Source: Cephalotus follicularis
Taxonomy: Eukaryota; Streptophyta; Magnoliopsida; Oxalidales; Cephalotaceae
Reading direction: 5' to 3'
Length of the DNA stretch: 64,000 nucleotides
NCBI GenBank assembly: GCA_001972305.1
Contig: BDDD01002943.1
Location: 62,001 to 126,000 of the forward strand
Shown: in pieces, positions 34,501 to 46,370 of the stretch
Layout: each line of letters starts with the position of its first letter
How positions within the stretch are numbered: position 1 is the stretch's first letter
Notes under the pieces: generated by a model
Database searches by the model: none
The model's input: only the letters and a program-made list of their open reading frames with translations
What the model was told of the DNA's origin: nothing
Position numbers and translations under genes: made by a program

Positions 34501-37500
34501 ACTTGTACAATATGTACATAGATATCTGCACATACATATGTTCATACAACTTTTTTAGTTTGTTAGTATAAAGGTCTTCCTTTTTCTTTCACTAAGACTG
34601 TATGAGGTTTCTTGTGTGCAACGTTATCTAAATTTTGTTGTAGAATCTCTCTCAATTCTCCACTACACTCCCCACACACTGATATTCACTTTCACTTGAT
34701 AACTTGTACATTCACAGGCACTTGCACATGTACATGTTTGTGATACTAGAAGTTATTCTTTATGGTAGTCTGATTGTTTTGAGGTGTGGTATTTGGCCTA
34801 TTGCTAAAAGTTGAATTTATTACAGTATGGAGACCATTACTCTCGGGGACAAAAGAATAGGGATCAAGACTAGTGTCTTGGAGGAAAAAGCTACAGCTTG
34901 CAACATGCTATGTTGCTATGCCGATGAGTTGAAAGAAGGATTCTTTCCTTGGATTGATCAGGTTTGTTTCACCGTACCATGTTTGCATTTTTTTTTCTTT
35001 ATTATTTCTGTAGCTGTCTGGTGCTAATACAAAGAATGCACATGGTGAAGGTTGCCCCAACTCTAGTTCCTCTTCTTAAATTTTATTTCCATGAGGAGGT
35101 GAGGAAAGCAGCAGTATCAGGTATGTAATTATAAATTTGTATTTGTTCTTTTCCTTCTTTTTTTTTTCCTTTATTGTCATTGGACATTTGCTAAACTTTT
35201 AATGTGAATCATGTAATTTCTATTTTTAGCCATGCCTGAGCTACTGCGCTCTGCAAAATTAGCCGTAGAGAAAGGATTATCTCAAGGGCGTAATGAATCC
35301 TATCTAAAGCAGTTATCTGACTATATAGTTCCTGCACTGGTGGAAGCATTACACAAGGTTATTTAGTCTGTTTCATTTGAAGTTGCTTATTCATGTTATG
35401 ATGAGTACTTTTAAAATTAATATGATGCTTGTTATGTCTGATGAGTCTCTTAATTTGCATTCTGCTTGCAGGAACCTGATACAGAGATCTGTGCAAATAT
35501 GCTGGACGCATTGAATGAATGCTTGCAGGTTGGTCCAATGACATCCAACAAGTAGTTTTGCACTCTTTTTTGAGTTCCTGATGGAATAACTATCTTTATG
35601 TATTTTGATTCCTCAATTTAATTCTTTTTGTTGATAAATCATAACTGTAGGATGAATTTTTGTGTAAAATCTTTTTCTCATGAATTATTTTTCTCTTGAC
35701 TGTTTTATAGTTTGGTACTTTTATCCTATTTAAGCATGTTCCTGCGTAATTAAATAAAACATTTAAGAAAATTGATCACTACTTACTGTAATAGCTGAAG
35801 TGGATGTCTTTACGAGAATGTAACTATTTCTTTAACAGCTTGACCAAAAGACTTTTTTTTACCTTTATTGTGCCTTTTCAAATTCATTCTTTGTTGGTCT
35901 TTCTTTGGTAAAATTAGATAGGTTACTTTTAGAAACAACCAGTTTGGTGGTGTGAGCATGTTCATAGATAGTGCTTATTTGCTCTATGGTGTCACTTCTC
36001 CCAATTTTTGGTTCCTTGGTTGCAAATGCGAGCTTTTCTGTTATTTTCAGCAATTGAATTCATTGTTTTTAGAATTTATTCGTGATTTTCGACCTAGATG
36101 CTGCATTTTTTTATTATACCTTGCCAACTTTCTATTTTTTTGTCAGATCTGTGGACCACTTTTGGATGAAAACCAGGTCAGATCCATTGTAGATGAGATA
36201 AAACAGGTGCTTACAGCTAGCTCAAGTAGAAAAAGAGAGAGGGTAGACAGGGCCAAAGCTGAAGACTTCGACGCTGAGGAAGGAGAGTTGATTAAAGAGG
36301 AAAATGAGCAAGAGGAGGAAGTTTTTGACCAAGTTAGTTTTTAAGTATCATCTATTAGGCCAAATGCACATTAGCAACACAGATACTATTTTTTTTTTCC
36401 TGGTTTTCTTATTTTGAAAGTCTATATATGTTTCCCTTTTCCTTCTTTAAGATATATTTTACTGTTCCAGGTGGGTGAAATCTTGGGAACTCTGATCAAA
36501 ACATATAAAGCATCTTTCTTGCCTTTCTTTGATGAGCTATCTTCATATCTAACTCCTATGTGGGTATGTTACTGCAAAGATACTGCTGGGTTTCTATATG
36601 TCCACCTCCTTCATCTATCTTTTATTTATGTATTTTATAATTTTATACCTGCACGTACTGTATGTCCCTTAGGATGTTCTAAGACTAATCAGAATGTTTG
36701 TGTTGTGTGAGCTATGGAAATCAAAGATCTGACTATTGATAGGCTAGGTACCTGCGAACCATCCTATTGTTTTTTGTTATACTAGTGAGCTAAATGTTAT
36801 GGTGATCTGAGTTTGGTTAATAGGTTCCAGTTTCTAGTCATCAAATGATGCTTTTATGTACTCTGATATGAAGTTGTAAATTGTGGATCACTTTATTGCC
36901 AGTAAAAAGAATGGCTATTCTTATGTTTTGGATAACCTTTTTTTGTATTCATATAGAGAGAGAGAGGAATGGTCAGTGCGTTGAGGCAGAGGAAATGGTC
37001 CTCTGTTACATGTCTGTCAAGAAACCCATTTTTTATGTGATAAAAGTATCTAAAAAGGGCACACACTTTTTTTCCACTCCTAGATATATTGATCCTACTT
37101 TTTGTGTAAATAGCATGATATGTATCAATTTACTTTTTGGCTTGTTTTTGGGGGCTGTTCTGAGTACAGGGCAAAGACAAGACAGCAGAAGAGAGAAGGA
37201 TTGCAATTTGCATTTTTGATGATGTTGCGGAGCAATGTCGTGAGGCAGCTCTCAAGTAAGCTTGCTTCATTTTTTTCCCTTCCCTTTTTTTGGTGATTGT
37301 AAGTAATAAGAATATACATTTGATGCAATTGTTGAAATGTGGGTGAGACAGGTATTATGACACATTTCTCCCTTTCCAGTTGGAGGCGTGCAATGATGAG
37401 AACCCAGATGTCAGACAGGTTTGTAGTCATATTTCTGATTTTAAGTAATATACCTCAGGTTGCTGATGTTCTCCTTAGAGTCAAATGTTTTCTTTTTTCA

Positions 37501-39185
37501 GGCAGCTGTATATGGACTAGGTGTTTGTGCAGAGTTTGGAGGATCTGTGTTCAAGCCTCTTGTTGGAGGTGATTAGGCCAACATGTTTTGAATGAAGTGC
37601 ACTGTTCATGTATCGTGTATAATATTTGATTAATTTTTGCAGAGGCTCTATCAAGGCTAAATGTTGTACTACGGCATCCTGATGCTCAGCTACCTGAAAA
37701 TGTAATGGCATATGATAATGCTGTCTCTGCTTTAGGAAAAATATGCCTATTCCATCGAGACAGTATTGATTCAACTCAGGTAGTTTGATATAGTTATTCC
37801 ATCTGCTTGTTCATTGCTTAGATGTTGTCATTAGGAGTTATGATTTGTGTCTGTATATGTGTGTCAAGGTTCCATGGATTGATGTTTTTGCGTTTTTATT
37901 TATGTATATACGTTCAATGAATTTTTTCGTGTGCTGAATTTTTTTTGGAAGTTCCTTAGCTAGTCTGAAATCTGATTTTTGTTGGCAATTCTGGGAGTAT
38001 GACTCTTATGGTATTTGGCAGATTGTTCCTGCATGGTTGAATTGCTTGCCTATAAAAGGTGATTTGATTGAGGCAAAAGTTGTTCATGAACAGCTCTGTT
38101 TGATGGTAGAAAGGTGAGGGCTTCAGGAGCATATTAGTTTTTCATATTTTTCAATTTTCAGTTTTAATGGGAACAGAAAGTAATATTATATTATTACATT
38201 TAATTATCGAAGTCAGAATGCAAACCTACCATTCTCTTTTCTTTGTTTGTGCTTCTTTCCTGAATTTTTGTCATTTGTAAATTTTTTGCTGTAGTGTAAT
38301 GATGCTTTGCTGACAGATAGATCTCACCAATTATGTACAGGTCAGATAGAGAAATTCTTGGCCCCAACAATCAATATCTTCCTAAAATTGTTGCAGTTTT
38401 TGCTGAGGTCAGTTCATAATTTTAAGATCAGTTAGCATCTTGATTGGCATTAGTGAATTTGTGTTACAGTGTATCATGTATTTGAGCTGTTGATACTATC
38501 AAAGATATTTTATGTCCCCCTGTTACTGAAACAGGTCCTTAGTTATTTGTCTTGTTTGATTTTGTAGTCATTTGAGCTGTCATGAGCTGTGGGGATTAAC
38601 ATGAATTTGGAATCTGGAGACGTAACAAATACCCAACTCTGTTAACCTAGGTGCATGTGTAATTAATTGTTGGCTCTTGTGATCTTCTACGTACATCCAA
38701 CATGAATGACCCAAGTCAATTTGTTCATATTGATTAATTTCAGGAGAATAACGTGTCTAAAACAGTCATCCATCATGCGGTTATTGCACTTGACAATGTT
38801 AATTGTACTCTATGTGGGCTTTGGTTTTATTGCCTATTGTTGTTGCAGACTTCTGTATTTACAATACTAAATAGACTATATTTTAGAGAAGTAATTAATC
38901 CCTGAAATGAGCGTAATTAGAGAAGTAATCAATCCCTGAAATGATCATATGTTCATAGGTGAATTGTAAATGGTGAAACTTCATTCAATTGATCATTTTA
39001 ATGTGAGGGTTACTGCTTTGCAGGTTCTATGTGGTAAGGATCTAGCAACAGAACAAACTATAAACCGAATGGTTAATCTGCTGAGACAGCTTCAGCAGAC
39101 TCTACCACCAGCAACCTTGGCCTCAACATGGTCATCCTTGCAGCCGCAGCAACAACTTGCATTGCAATCCATCCTCTCCTCATAG
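28469..39185 (+). CDS. IPO5: Importin-5 type karyopherin beta, 20 exons, N-terminus replaced
   Basis: This is a nuclear import receptor built of HEAT repeats; in plants the Arabidopsis relative is KETCH1. Exons join in frame with GT-AG introns: 28469-29707, 30189-30392, 33351-33455, 33556-33621, 33702-33866, 34159-34233, 34319-34473, 34826-34961, 35051-35120, 35230-35357, 35472-35528, 36147-36332, 36471-36563, 37170-37255, 37352-37418, 37502-37568, 37643-37779, 38022-38113, 38341-38407, 39024-39185. This gives 1118 codons, the usual family length. Landmarks are GPDPAPFETL at the start, YLWPRLSPASQSSL, WPELLPFMFQC, EDEDAGESSNYSVGQECL at the end of exon 1, the acidic EEGELIKEENEQEEE in exon 12, and LASTWSSLQPQQQLALQSI at the C-terminus. 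Native coding begins at 28520. Codons 28469-28519 come from antisense LINE ORF1 (MFPIMVSSISTSNNSFS), replacing the normal first 15 or so residues. The native start and promoter are not visible, so expression is uncertain. No stop or frameshift is seen in the rest. Confidence 0.93.
28500..28530 (+). other. LINE/importin junction with acceptor-like sequence
   Basis: The transposon part ends CAATTCCTTCTCAG at 28519, which reads as a good 3' splice acceptor, and importin codons follow directly (TC CTC CTG GGA). Copies 1 and 2 of the repeat have CTCAGATAGATCC (or CTCAAATAGATCC) at this place, which fixes the breakpoint. An upstream exon ending in phase 1 with A would give an Ile codon here, as expected in the family. 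Confidence 0.7.
30773..31677. mobile_element. PIF/Harbinger-type MITE in importin intron 2
   Basis: About 905 bp flanked by TTA on both sides. The left end is GGCTCTGTTTGGTAATGCTG. The right end, reverse complemented, is GGGTCCGTTTGGTATTGCTG. The interior is AT-rich and non-coding. Confidence 0.75.
31681..31999. mobile_element. Second MITE-like segment beside the first
   Basis: AAAAGTGCTTTTG-type words recur in both orientations, and the segment ends GCATTACCAAACAGGCAC. The reverse complement of that end (GTGCCTGTTTGGTAATGC) matches the left end at 30773, so the 905-bp element may be nested in or derived from a larger relative spanning 30773-31995. Confidence 0.5.
32353..32552. mobile_element. 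200-bp MITE in importin intron 2
   Basis: The inverted ends are GGGGGTGTTGGGGGAGCTTC and (right, reverse complement) GGGGGTGTTTGGGGGAGCTT. TTA lies on both sides (32350-32352, 32553-32555). It is non-coding and typical of Tourist-like elements. Confidence 0.85.
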
Positions 39186-39682
39186 TATCTCGTCTCATAG
39201 GGGATATTGCTAGTTTTGAGACTGCAATGCCCAGTCAATGTTTGTTGAAGTATATTTATTACCCATTCTTTGACATAAGATGGCTCCCATCATTTTTTCT
39301 TGCATAATGTTTTACGGCAACCTGGCATGGATTTCATTCATCGTGAAAGTAGTCATTGCAATTGAAACAATCCGTTCTGTAGAGTGTGTACATTACTAGT
39401 GTTACATTAAGATTCGATATCAAGCCAGGAAGAAAAACGATAGGGAATGTTGTTTGTGGGGGTTTCTGGTCCTTCAGTGTGCGAGGTTTTAGGGTTGTCA
39501 GTGAGACAATTCTTCTAGCAGTTTTGGTTCCATCATGTTTTTCAGTTTAAGTTAAATATATTTTGATTGTGGTTATATATGGACAAAAAATTTGAGTGGT
39601 GATTCTTTCAGTATGTTTGCAATTTTGATCTCAAAAGCAATAAAAGGAAATGAGTCTGTCAGTTTGATGTAAAATTTACTTA
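39186..39682 (+). other. Importin 3' UTR and downstream flank
   Basis: This 500-bp stretch follows the stop codon. AATAAA-like words (GCAATAAAAGG near 39639) could serve for 3' end formation. Nothing else is seen before the transposon at 39683. Confidence 0.4.
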
Positions 39683-40055
39683 GGGGTTATTTGTTTGGAA
39701 TAAACAATTGAATCTGAATAAAATTTTGAATGGTGATGAATGGATAAGAATCAATTCTGAATGTTAAATGCTGTATGGTTAATTTAATTTGATAATTGAT
39801 CTGTTTGAAATATCTGAATCTGTATAATTTTTTATTTTTTATTTTGACATGAGATAAGTTGTTTGGTAAAAATAAGAATAAGTTAATAATTTTTTTTATT
39901 ATTTTAGTATAGAAATAATTTTAAATTGATATGAACTTACAAATTTGAACATATTAAATTTAAAAAAAAAATTTGTTCATATTTTTATATGTTAAAACTT
40001 TAATGTTTGGGTAGGTAAATGTTATTTAAATAATTAATTATTTCATGAAAATAAT

Positions 40056-40580
40056 AATCAATTATATATATCATTCAAATAATCTTAATTTTTTTAAAAT
40101 GAAAATTCAAGTATAATTGTATTATTTATGATCATAAATAAATTTTTTTTCATGTTTTTTCATATACTATCACTTTTGATACTCAAACCAATATCATTTA
40201 AATATTAAAAATAGTTATTTATCAATGTAAAATATATGAACTATTCTATCAAATTAAAAATGAACTTTAAATAAAGTTAGAGTACATGAAAGTCAATACA
40301 AACTAAAATATAACATAAATTTTAATCAACTCCTTATATATTTCATTCAAATAATCTTAGTTTTTTTAAAATGAAAATTCAAACATAATTATATTATTGA
40401 TGATCATAAATAAATTTTTTTTTTCTCATGTTTTTCATATGCTATCGATTTTGATACTCAAACCAAGAACAATATCATTTAAATATTAAAAATAGCTATT
40501 TACCAATGTAAAAGTATATGAACTATTCCATTAAATTAAAAATGAACTTTAAATAAAGTTAGAGTACATGAAAGTCAACT
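40056..40580. repeat. Direct duplication of about 250 bp, subterminal in the transposon
   Basis: 40056-40300 and 40336-40578 are two diverged copies (ATTCAAATAATCTTA ... GAACTTTAAATAAAGTTAGA ... TACATGAAAGTCAA) separated by about 35 bp. AT-rich and non-coding. Confidence 0.8.
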
Positions 40581-40594
40581 CATTATATATTTCC

Positions 40595-40873
40595 TATTAA
40601 TTGGATTGCAATTTTCTCACGCATATTGCTCATAAATTGTACGTCTCCTGCACTCCAATGCGATCCTGTTGTTGCAAACTCAACCTCTTCTTCTTGTCTT
40701 GCTTCGTTACCATCTGTAGTTCTTTATATTGGGCGAACAACTCATCATTTATCTTTTCCTTCGTTATAAATTGTTAACGGTAAAACAAGCAATACCTATA
40801 TTCCTCTGCACATTAAAACGGTAAGGAGCCATCTTATCCAATATTAGAAATCTTGCCTTTAAGACACCATGAG
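40595..40873 (-). pseudogene. Harbinger transposase, C-terminal fragment
   Basis: Minus-strand codons resume after the LTR with GVLKARFLILDKMAPYRF, the motif that normally follows RNVIERA(F/Y). A short C-terminal region with EEEVEFATT follows. The join of 42453 to 40873 restores the family order, so the LTR was inserted into this coding sequence. Confidence 0.8.
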
Positions 40874-42348
40874 TGAATAAACTACCGGGGGAGGTTAATT
40901 GTAGTTTTTAATTAATTAATTAACTTTTTCTAATTTTAAAAAAAAATTAGCAATGAACACAAAATAAACAAGCAATTAAAAATAAATAAATAAAATAGTT
41001 ACAGAGAAAAAGGTAGAGAGATGCAAACAAATTTTATAGTGGTTCGGCAAAGATTGTGCCTACGTCCACTTTCCCAAGGTCCTCATTGAGTTTCCACTAG
41101 TGTTCCACCCGAACACAATCTCCGAATATCTTTACGGGGGTTATTCGGTGCACCTTACAAAGTTTTATGATTGACCTCAATCACAAGGGTTCACTCCCCT
41201 TTCTTCACTTTAGGGCTCACTCCCCTAAGTGTTGATTACAAAAATGATAAGTGTTTTTTTAGTAACCTCTCAAAGGTTTGATTTGGCTATTTTGATTACA
41301 ATAAAATTGTTGCACTCAACAATAAAAATGATCTTGAAAAGACTTATTGATGATGATTTGAAGGTGTTGGATTTTTACTCTTGATTTTTCTCTTGCTTGA
41401 ATAGTCTTCACTTGTTTTTCTAATTTCTTGTACTTCTTGTTTCTTGCTGACTTAACTTAATATACTTTTTTGTGTGGACCTTGGGAGTAGTTGCATTCAG
41501 CCTTGATGCTTGTTCCTTTTGTCTTGGGAAGTGTAACTTCAGTCTTGGAAGTTGTTCTATCAGTCTTGAAAGTTCTTCCCACTTCAAACAATGTATTAAA
41601 ACTGCTGTTAGTAATTGTCCCCGCGCGTCAAAGCGTCGCCGGAGTTCCTCAAAGCGTCGCCGCTTAGATGTCCATTGGATATTTGAATTTTGAAGTTTTG
41701 CTCCAAGCGCTGAAGGTCTCGATCTTGGTGTCGACTGAGTGTCACAAAGCGCTGGCGCTTTCTTTTGAGTGTCGCCGCTTAGCACATTTTAATTGGCTTC
41801 ATACATCCCTAGAACTAACCACTGATGTAGACTTCTTAACCGCTGACGCCTTGCCTTCAAAGTGCTGACGCTTTATTCTGAGCGTCGCCGCTTTGTTCAA
41901 TTTAATTTCCCTTCACACATCTCTGGTTTTAACTGCTGATAACTCCCCCTTAACTGTTGATGCCTTGGATCAAAACGCTGAGGCTTTCTTCTGAGCGTCG
42001 TCGCTTAGTGCACTTTGATTGGCATTGGACAACACTGGTTTTAACCGCTGATATGAGGTGCTAAACCTCTGATGCCTGGCTTCAAAGCGCTGACGCTTTA
42101 TTTAGGGCGTCGACGGTTTATGCTTTTTCTCCTTTGCTCCAAATGTTTCAACTGTTGACGCTTGTCTCTTGGGCATCGAAGGTCTCACAAAGCGCTGACG
42201 GTTTCATTGTGACCGTCGACGCTTAGACCTGTATCTGCAATTTTCTGTTTTGACTTGGTAACTTTTATCTTTAACTTGCACAACAAGAAATTTTGTTAAA
42301 TACAAATATGTTATTATCAAAATATGGATTGAGACATAAATGTCAACA
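40874..42348 (-). mobile_element. Solo SIRE-type copia LTR inserted in the transposase
   Basis: In minus sense it begins TGTTGACATTTATGTCTCAA, exactly as the LTRs at 51406 and 57181, and ends near AATTAACCTCCCCCGGTAG then TTCA. The flanks are ATGAG (40869-40873) and ATAAG (42349-42353), a one-mismatch duplication. There is no internal region. It carries an array of GCGTCGACGC-like palindromes. Confidence 0.85.
41625..42240. repeat. AAGCGTCGCCGCTT / AAGCGCTGACGCTT array in the solo LTR
   Basis: More than ten near-palindromic 14-mers occur, such as CAAAGCGTCGCCGCTTAG, CAAAGCGCTGGCGCTTTC and GACCGTCGACGCTTAG, usually in pairs with 10-60 bp spacing. They belong to the word family of 51535-51900. 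Confidence 0.85.
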
Positions 42349-42470
42349 ATAAGCACGCTCAATTACAATTCTAATTGCACAACAAGAAATTTTGTTAAAT
42401 ACAAATATGTTATTATCAAAATATAGATTGAGACATAAATGTCAACAATAAGCACGTTCAATTACATTTC
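42276..42470. repeat. 97-bp tandem duplication spanning the LTR end and flank
   Basis: TTGCACAACAAGAAATTTTG through GTCAACAATAAGCACG and TTCAATTACA occurs twice in tandem (about 42276-42373 and 42374-42470) with a handful of differences. Each unit contains the LTR terminus, the target duplication and about 26 bp of transposase sequence. Confidence 0.85.
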
Positions 42471-43590
42471 TAAGCTTGACATGAAAATAGTTAAATTTTT
42501 CCTCTTTAGTCATAGCACGCCTACGACGAAAATCTCATAACCAATACCTTACATTGCGATATGGTGCCATGAATACTCGAGTATTTGTATATGCAACATC
42601 GCAAAGATAATATTTACCTGTAGTTATCACCACAAAATAAATAAAAGTAAGTAACAATTAATATCTAACTTATCAAAAAAATTTAGGAGTTGAGTTTAAA
42701 GCACATACTAGGAGGAGGAAATGGAAAGTTGTTACTTGGTGCAGCCATAACCTCAGTCAACACCATCGAATCATGTGCTACCCCTTCCCACCCAGCATAA
42801 ACAAAAGTAAAAATCATGTTGAAGTCGCAAATTCCTAAAACATTTTGATAGCATTTATCCTTTCCTTTTCCTCAGTAAACCGTTTACTGTGAAGATGAAA
42901 TAATTGCATGTACTAGTGTTCCATCTAGTGCACCAACTGCTCCCTAAATATATCTTATACGTTGAATACCTTAATTATATAGAACATATAAAGTATTGTA
43001 TAGTAAAATACCTTAAAAATCAGTCGTAGTGATTTATAAGCTCCAAGATTATCTGGCTTGGGGTCAAATGTTGAAGGCACTATCATTTCTCTTGCAAAGG
43101 ACATCATTGTAACAAGTACCTCGTGAAAGTACTTATGAATTGTCTGTGAAGAGTGCTAAAACCTTCTCTTAATGACTACATACCGTTCATTATGCCCTAT
43201 AATAGTCAAGAACATTGCCATTTTCTCTTCAACCGATCCATGTCTACTATCACGTAGCCATAATTTGTGTCTAAAATGCGTACATAAACGAACATACGCT
43301 TCCCTTGACATGCGCATCAACTCAATACATTGCCTATCTGAACCTCTTAATAACTCCAATGTGTATGCATTTTCAGACAAGATAGATGTATTATCTCTAT
43401 TCCTTGGTAAGTGTTTTTCTTGATCCATACGCATTAACATATAAATGAGAACGACACATATAATTTGAGAGGTAATATCCATATTCAATCTGTTATAAAA
43501 ACTTAAAAAAATCATAATTCTGTCATAATACAAAATATTAAACAAAAAAAATAGGCACCAAATTATCAAAGTAACGGGTAACAAAAGTTA
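42449..43590 (-). pseudogene. Harbinger (DDE_Tnp_4) transposase, N-terminal and catalytic part
   Basis: The protein starts in 43584-43156 (LLRGSDRQCIELMRMSREAY, KMAMFLTIIGHNERYVVIKR). It runs into a TAG at 43156-43158 where the family has Gln (RRF-Q-HSSQTIHK), so one C-to-T change stopped it. After the stop the frame continues (HSSQTIHKYFHEVL). An intron of about 50 bp lies before GAVGALDGTLVHA, which contains the first catalytic Asp. WEGVAHDSMVLTE and YLCDVAYTN follow, the latter with the second catalytic Asp. It is interrupted by the LTR after RNVIERAY. Confidence 0.8.
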
Positions 43591-43889
43591 ACAAGCAACA
43601 ATAGAAATCACAAAATAAAATACCAAAGAAAAAAGTATCACAGAGGTTTACAAAAATAAATACCAAAGTAACAAGTATCATCAAACAAACAATTGACAAA
43701 TACTAGTAAAGTTTACAACAAATATTTGATCTCAAATATCATTCACAGATCAAATCCTAGTATTCTCCCAATTGTCCTAACCCATAGTGTTAAGGTTTCA
43801 ACTTAAGACACCTTCATCCATGTCTGTCTATTACTTGCACTATCACAGAAGATCGCAATAGCTGCTGTGTACATAGCACTTCCCGCCTC

Positions 43890-44700
43890 CTACCCAAGTC
43901 CGTCTAACTTGTCTATACACTCATCAACAGAAGATCCATTGCTTTTACGAACAATAGCTTTCAATGTATTAGATAACTCCTCCTCCATTGAGGATTTTTG
44001 GAGGTTGGATTTTCTTTTTTTGGCTGGTCTCTCTCCTAAGAATGTAGAATTACAAGCTTGAGTTTGTAACTGAGATGTGGGAGTGGAAGGGTTATGGAAT
44101 TGAGTAGACGGAATGCTATCTGGAATTTTTTCAATTTCATCTAAATCTACATCTGGTGGAAAAGAGGAAGCATGTCCCCACTCGTGAACACCTGTAGCAG
44201 TAGCACCATCAAAAAGTACAGTACAAAGGTCGGAAAATGGCAGTGGTGAAGTTCGTAAATTTGCTGCCTTTGGATGGGCGTACATAATAACAAACAAAAC
44301 CTTTTTAATACATAATTTTTAAATATTATTAACAACTGACAAAAGTAATATAAGATTAACTGACTTGGATGTATTCATCCCATTCAATATTTGTCATATT
44401 GATGGTGTTGGTTGCAGGATTATAAACGTTGCCAGTCTTTTGAGTTATGGGCAACCAAACCTGGTACTTCTTTTTGAGATAGTCATAATGATTCTTACAT
44501 TGCCTCTGTGTAAAAGTAACACTATGGGTTTCCTCTAGGACTTTCTTAACTTTGTTCCACGAATCTGGCCTAAGACTAGCACCCTAGTCAACCATTGATT
44601 GACACTTCTTGAACACATGTTTGGAGAAATGTTTTTACCACTTCCAAATTCTTTCACTCTGCCCTAAAATTTTGACTCGGTTGATCCATACCTTGAAAGA
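43890..44700 (-). pseudogene. Harbinger Myb/SANT-like accessory protein
   Basis: The N-terminal part (about 44690-44365, minus) reads RPDSWNKVKKVLEETHSVTF, QCKNHYDYLKKKYQVWLP and NIEWDEYI, the Myb/SANT-like domain found with plant Harbinger transposases. The second exon is the open stretch 44297-43890, with AHPKAANLRTSPLPFSDL and the basic RPAKKRKSNL. In this family it helps the transposase bind ends and enter the nucleus. Upstream of 44700 an in-frame stop and loss of similarity suggest a damaged start. Confidence 0.7.
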
Positions 44701-46190
44701 ATTTCAATCCAAAACTCTCAGATTACTAGAAACGATTTTGATGTATCACATGGTGACTAAAATTGTGACAACATAACAGACATAAATTATAAAGTCGACC
44801 ATATGAATTTAAAAAATAAGTAACACCATCAATGATCTCATGGTATAAAAGCAGCTATTTTTCATGCAAACTATCCTTGTCTATGGATGAAACAAAGTGT
44901 ACTGCACAGAGTGGCATTAAAAGAAACAATGTCCAAGTGATATTGTGGATTACCACAAAAACAAAAGCAACCATTGGAAGATGATAATTAAAGGAGACAC
45001 AGTATTGAATATTGATTAAGCATGATCCAATACCTTTTATGCATAATTGAGCAGAAATGTTCTACTAAAATCCAAATTTAATTACATACTTTTCAATAAG
45101 CTACTCTAGAAGTTACTTGCCACAAAATAACTGAGATCATCAACAAACAAAAAAATGGTGAGAATTGCAGAAAGAAGGCCATTAAAGAACGAAAAACTGA
45201 TCATAGCACAATCAAAACTCTTTAATGTAATAAATCAATACAAGGATAAAAGAAGAAAGTCAATTATATCTACATACATAACTATCAATTGTTAGCACAT
45301 AACTTATGTCTACAACCAGTAGGAAATACTATAGGGCCATTAAAGATCAAAGAATCTATATAACGGTTCTTATATCCTCTATATTCTATAGTTTGTCAAT
45401 CTCAGCATCTACACTAATACGTGTTAAATGAAAAGCAGCACAGTCCCATAACTAGAAGGGTCATCCTTAGGATATTTTATTTTCAAAAAGTGGACAGTAA
45501 AAATAATAAAATAAATTTGGAAGATTCCAAGCCATATTCCTAAATTCTTCCACCAAGACTCTAAGTACACAGTTGATAAAAAGGGTGAAAATAAAAAGGC
45601 CCTCGCTTGTTTTACTATCAAAGAAATCTTTATAGATAATTGGATGATAACTTATGAGACGGTTTAAGAACCACTACTCATACACACATAATTAATTATG
45701 CATTGAGTTTTAACCCAGTTATAACTTTGAGAATGAATGCAGGAAAGCACAAACAATTGAAAAGGATTGAGGATGGCAATAACAATAGTATCTTAACCCT
45801 TTATTAATGATAGAATCCTATCAAGTATAATAATACAAAAAAAAAACAACATGAAATAAGCAGTCTGCGTAATCCTAGCTGATAGTTGATGATTTGTAAG
45901 AATAAAAGGGTTTTTCCGTGTTAATAATTATTTGTGATTAATGGATGCAATGAAAAGAGAAAAAAAAAAAAAGGTTCTCTCAAAGTTCTTTTCTTGGCTT
46001 CTAACAATGAGACTACTGTTAGGCTAGCTGCAGGTAAGTTCAATATTAATATTACTTTTATGCATTTTTGTGCCTAAACTTGCATATTGCTTTACCTGAC
46101 CAGAATGATCATTTGTCTATGCTTATCCTTTGTGATTAGGATCCTTTCTACATTAGTTCCTTTGCTTACACATAGTGGTTTTTCTATGTT
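44700..46190. other. Non-coding interior of the Harbinger element
   Basis: AT-rich, with no reading frame of note. A poly-A run lies at about 45958-45972. Confidence 0.4.
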
Positions 46191-46194
46191 CATA

Positions 46195-46370
46195 GGGTGA
46201 TAAGGATAAGAAAATTGAAGAACTTACAATTGAGTTGGAGCGTCAAGAGTAATTATGTGTGGCCTATCGACAAAAGTTACTCGGTTTTATAAATGAAATC
46301 GAGGAGCAAACAGAGGAATTGGCTTCAAAAATTCAAGTTATAGTTGAGAATGTTAGGAAGGTTTAATCTC
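46195..46370 (+). pseudogene. Coiled-coil gene fragment inside the transposon
   Basis: Plus-strand codons read KKIEELTIELERQE, an in-frame stop, then VAYRQKLLGFINEIEEQTEE and LASKIQVIVENVRKV. The heptad-like pattern of Leu/Ile with many Glu/Lys indicates a coiled coil of host-gene type. The opening GGTGATAAGG follows a CATAG that could be an acceptor. The parent gene is not recognised. Its orientation is opposite to the transposase. Confidence 0.5.
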
